From Gammaproteobacteria bacterium (GTDB lineage: Bacteria > Pseudomonadota > Gammaproteobacteria > Thiohalomonadales > Thiohalomonadaceae), in the NCBI GenBank assembly GCA_026196575.1, contig JAPHSX010000001.1, forward strand, positions 62,001 to 126,000: a stretch of DNA of 64,000 nt, written 5' to 3'. How positions within the stretch are numbered: the first letter of the stretch is position 1; each line of letters opens with the position of its first letter. Under the pieces are notes generated by a model. That model searched no databases. It was not told where the DNA came from and saw nothing but the letters and a program-made list of their open reading frames with translations. This document shows positions 63,801-64,000 of this stretch, piece by piece. Both the position numbers and the translations under genes were made by a program.

Positions 63801-63922
63801 TTTTGCGGTTCGACTGGGACGAGGACGGTACCGAGGATAATCCGCAGGCGACCGTCGTCCTCGGCATCTATCCCAACTATCATGATGATGGACGTTTTCG
63901 CAACTGGATGGAGGATAAGTAA
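60788..63922 (+). CDS. mshQ: MSHA-associated adhesin-like protein MshQ
   Basis: A 1044-residue exported protein of the MshQ (DUF6701) type, thought to be a tip or surface component of MSHA-like pili. Order: signal peptide (about 1-28, LLLVLLFFSSVDYAHA), a lamin-tail-like domain (about 33-185), a Calx-beta domain (about 203-305, LPTLSFADVTMIQGSTTATV), an Ig-like segment to about 430, and the DUF6701 region to the C-terminus ending FLRFDWDEDGTEDNPQA...GRFRNW. The start ATG and first codons lie in the RAYT right repeat, so the native N-terminus may have been replaced. The first third is visibly less GC-rich than neighbours. A prepilin gene follows after two bases. Confidence 0.85.
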   Translation: MSRPDPFLSGFLLLVLLFFSSVDYAHAACSQYKGLASLNEFFKDRTTMANDPDDFLEVKILDSSIPATIFGNWTVEVCEDTGNKGGGDGCTPSPIPLSTFTDTQTPWLVLKDGTIGNYINFFEGFDAILRDAAGNVIDYVSVSGHTELQDTSCAALPYDNDFAAPGASDKFIFRDPDGTGNWDSAQSAAANGTEDSSNNGADLPTLSFADVTMIQGSTTATVNLTLSGTLSNDLIITFYTIDGELTAGDDYTAISAGTQTITISAGTTSGSFDITLAADSDIGDFYFFIAIAATSPGSATLQNHVGTVSVIGQPLAGFSIVPTTLTASTCTPLSVTITALDENGNTLSGYDGAITITTSTGHGNWAASSTINSLAPSPDSDDNGAVSYTFDGTPITGDGGSIVLDLANVHADTALLITVTESANGLTGQSAAINFSDNVFVITPTTATAGIAPSNTMIAGRPHDFDLALWTRDLTTGLCALQTGYNSASQGLKFYLDRQGELTTALDPLIGATAITETVPAADNIQLDFSAGGVASFTLGSSDVGKYTLHVRDEGNSFASGTTVSGSIDLLAIPFAFAIDYVAQRKDDLLDGTLGDVADTSYAADASGTAFIAAGSDFDLSVTAVLWSTADDTDNDGVIDANANPYDNATTPAFGGETTATNLAVSSTLVAPAAGDPGTLTATPLSTADFTSAVASATLSWDEVGILDITIDLNNYLGGTVPVSGTMPNVGRFFPAAFTLDITDHGTFAAGCPTCTTPFTYLGDSFGYEGGDLPTATLSAINGDGNITTNYQGDFAKLATNPGATLALTYPLTDNTTNNADASAKLGVSSTPGAPSLNANGDGTLTLQLGASTMDSFTYDRERVPPFTAALSIALNAVDDGDITTSFTTANLFTPQSAFEQRYGRAVLGNTFGSSVVGTPITIPLTLQYLDATGAFATNSDDTVTTIDAAHLDCIDPNSSDSLACLTVSGTPGNGGVYTLTADGNRGTLYYPLDLAAATGADLEFLRFDWDEDGTEDNPQATVVLGIYPNYHDDGRFRNWMEDK

Positions 63923-63924
63923 CG

Positions 63925-64000
63925 GTGCGAGGGGAGGGCGGTTTTACCCTGGTGGAGCTGGTGATGGTGATCGTGCTGCTTGGCATCCTTGCCGTCGTGG
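63925..64000 (+). CDS. Type IV prepilin-like protein (partial)
   Basis: The reading frame starts GTG two bases after the mshQ stop and runs off the window. It encodes MRGEGGFTLVELVMVIVLLG and then ILAVV. This is a type III prepilin signal: cleavage by prepilin peptidase after Gly7 would leave Phe1 and the conserved Glu5 at the start of the hydrophobic helix. In MSHA loci such genes next to mshQ are minor pilins or MshA-like subunits. The rest is outside the window. Confidence 0.9.
   Translation, partial: MRGEGGFTLVELVMVIVLLGILAVV

Overview
The window is a gene-dense stretch of a GC-rich gammaproteobacterial chromosome. About 60 protein genes were found, no rRNA or tRNA genes, no CRISPR array and no prophage. 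No gap between genes exceeds 300 bases. The evidence for a gammaproteobacterium is the ubiquinone genes ubiE-ubiJ-ubiB and ubiC-ubiA, bioB-F-H-C-D, a gmk-rpoZ-spoT-recG block, a class I adenylate cyclase, MSHA-type pilus genes and a DsrC/TusE-like protein. A sulfur-oxidising, Chromatiales-like lineage is possible because of the dihaem cytochrome c, DUF302 and DsrC-like genes, but this is a guess.

Left part (1-13.7 kb): hslVU protease, a DUF971 protein, ubiE-ubiJ-ubiB, an Mqo of the Helicobacter type, a FapA/DUF342 protein with MshEN-like N-terminal repeats, and on the minus strand the biotin operon bioB-F-H-C-D, divergent from comF.

Middle-left (14.5-32.8 kb, all minus strand): MSHA pilus assembly genes (mshI, a PilN-like gene, mshJ, K, L, M, N) lie downstream of a long block reading yicC, gmk, rpoZ, spoT, ridA, CHASE2 adenylate cyclase, SH3 protein, M48 protease, recG, ubiC, ubiA. 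A terminator and a new promoter separate ubiA from mshI. mshI appears to start at CTG, and a CRP-like box lies in its leader.

Middle (33-45 kb): a Ser/Thr kinase and PP2C phosphatase pair, rph, rdgB, hemW, a Rof-like antiterminator and cyaA on the plus strand. A minus-strand redox cluster follows: a dihaem cytochrome c fused to DUF302 and a separate DUF302 protein, behind a perfect FNR-type box, then a single-cysteine DsrC/TusE protein with a strong sigma-70 promoter. A two-gene operon of unknown function comes next.

Right part (45-64 kb): soluble lytic transglycosylase, a phosphoesterase, an RluA-type pseudouridine synthase, yaaA overlapping an NTAQ1-type N-terminal glutamine amidase, dsbB, a GspE/PilB-type ATPase without an MshEN domain, a lipoprotein, a HAD-like protein lacking its nucleophile, a secreted PilJ/NarX-type sensor domain, phnA and a SWIM-SNF2 helicase. 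A RAYT transposase element bounded by perfect 19-bp inverted repeats sits directly against a large mshQ gene, whose start codon lies inside the element's right repeat. The window ends inside a type IV prepilin gene.

The recurring themes are type IV (MSHA) pili divided between two places, nucleotide second messengers (SpoT, two unrelated adenylate cyclases, CRP-like and FNR-like boxes, possible c-di-GMP-binding repeats), and several proteins that keep a family fold but have lost signature residues (UbiA, HAD, DsrC). Promoter and operator calls were made by eye.
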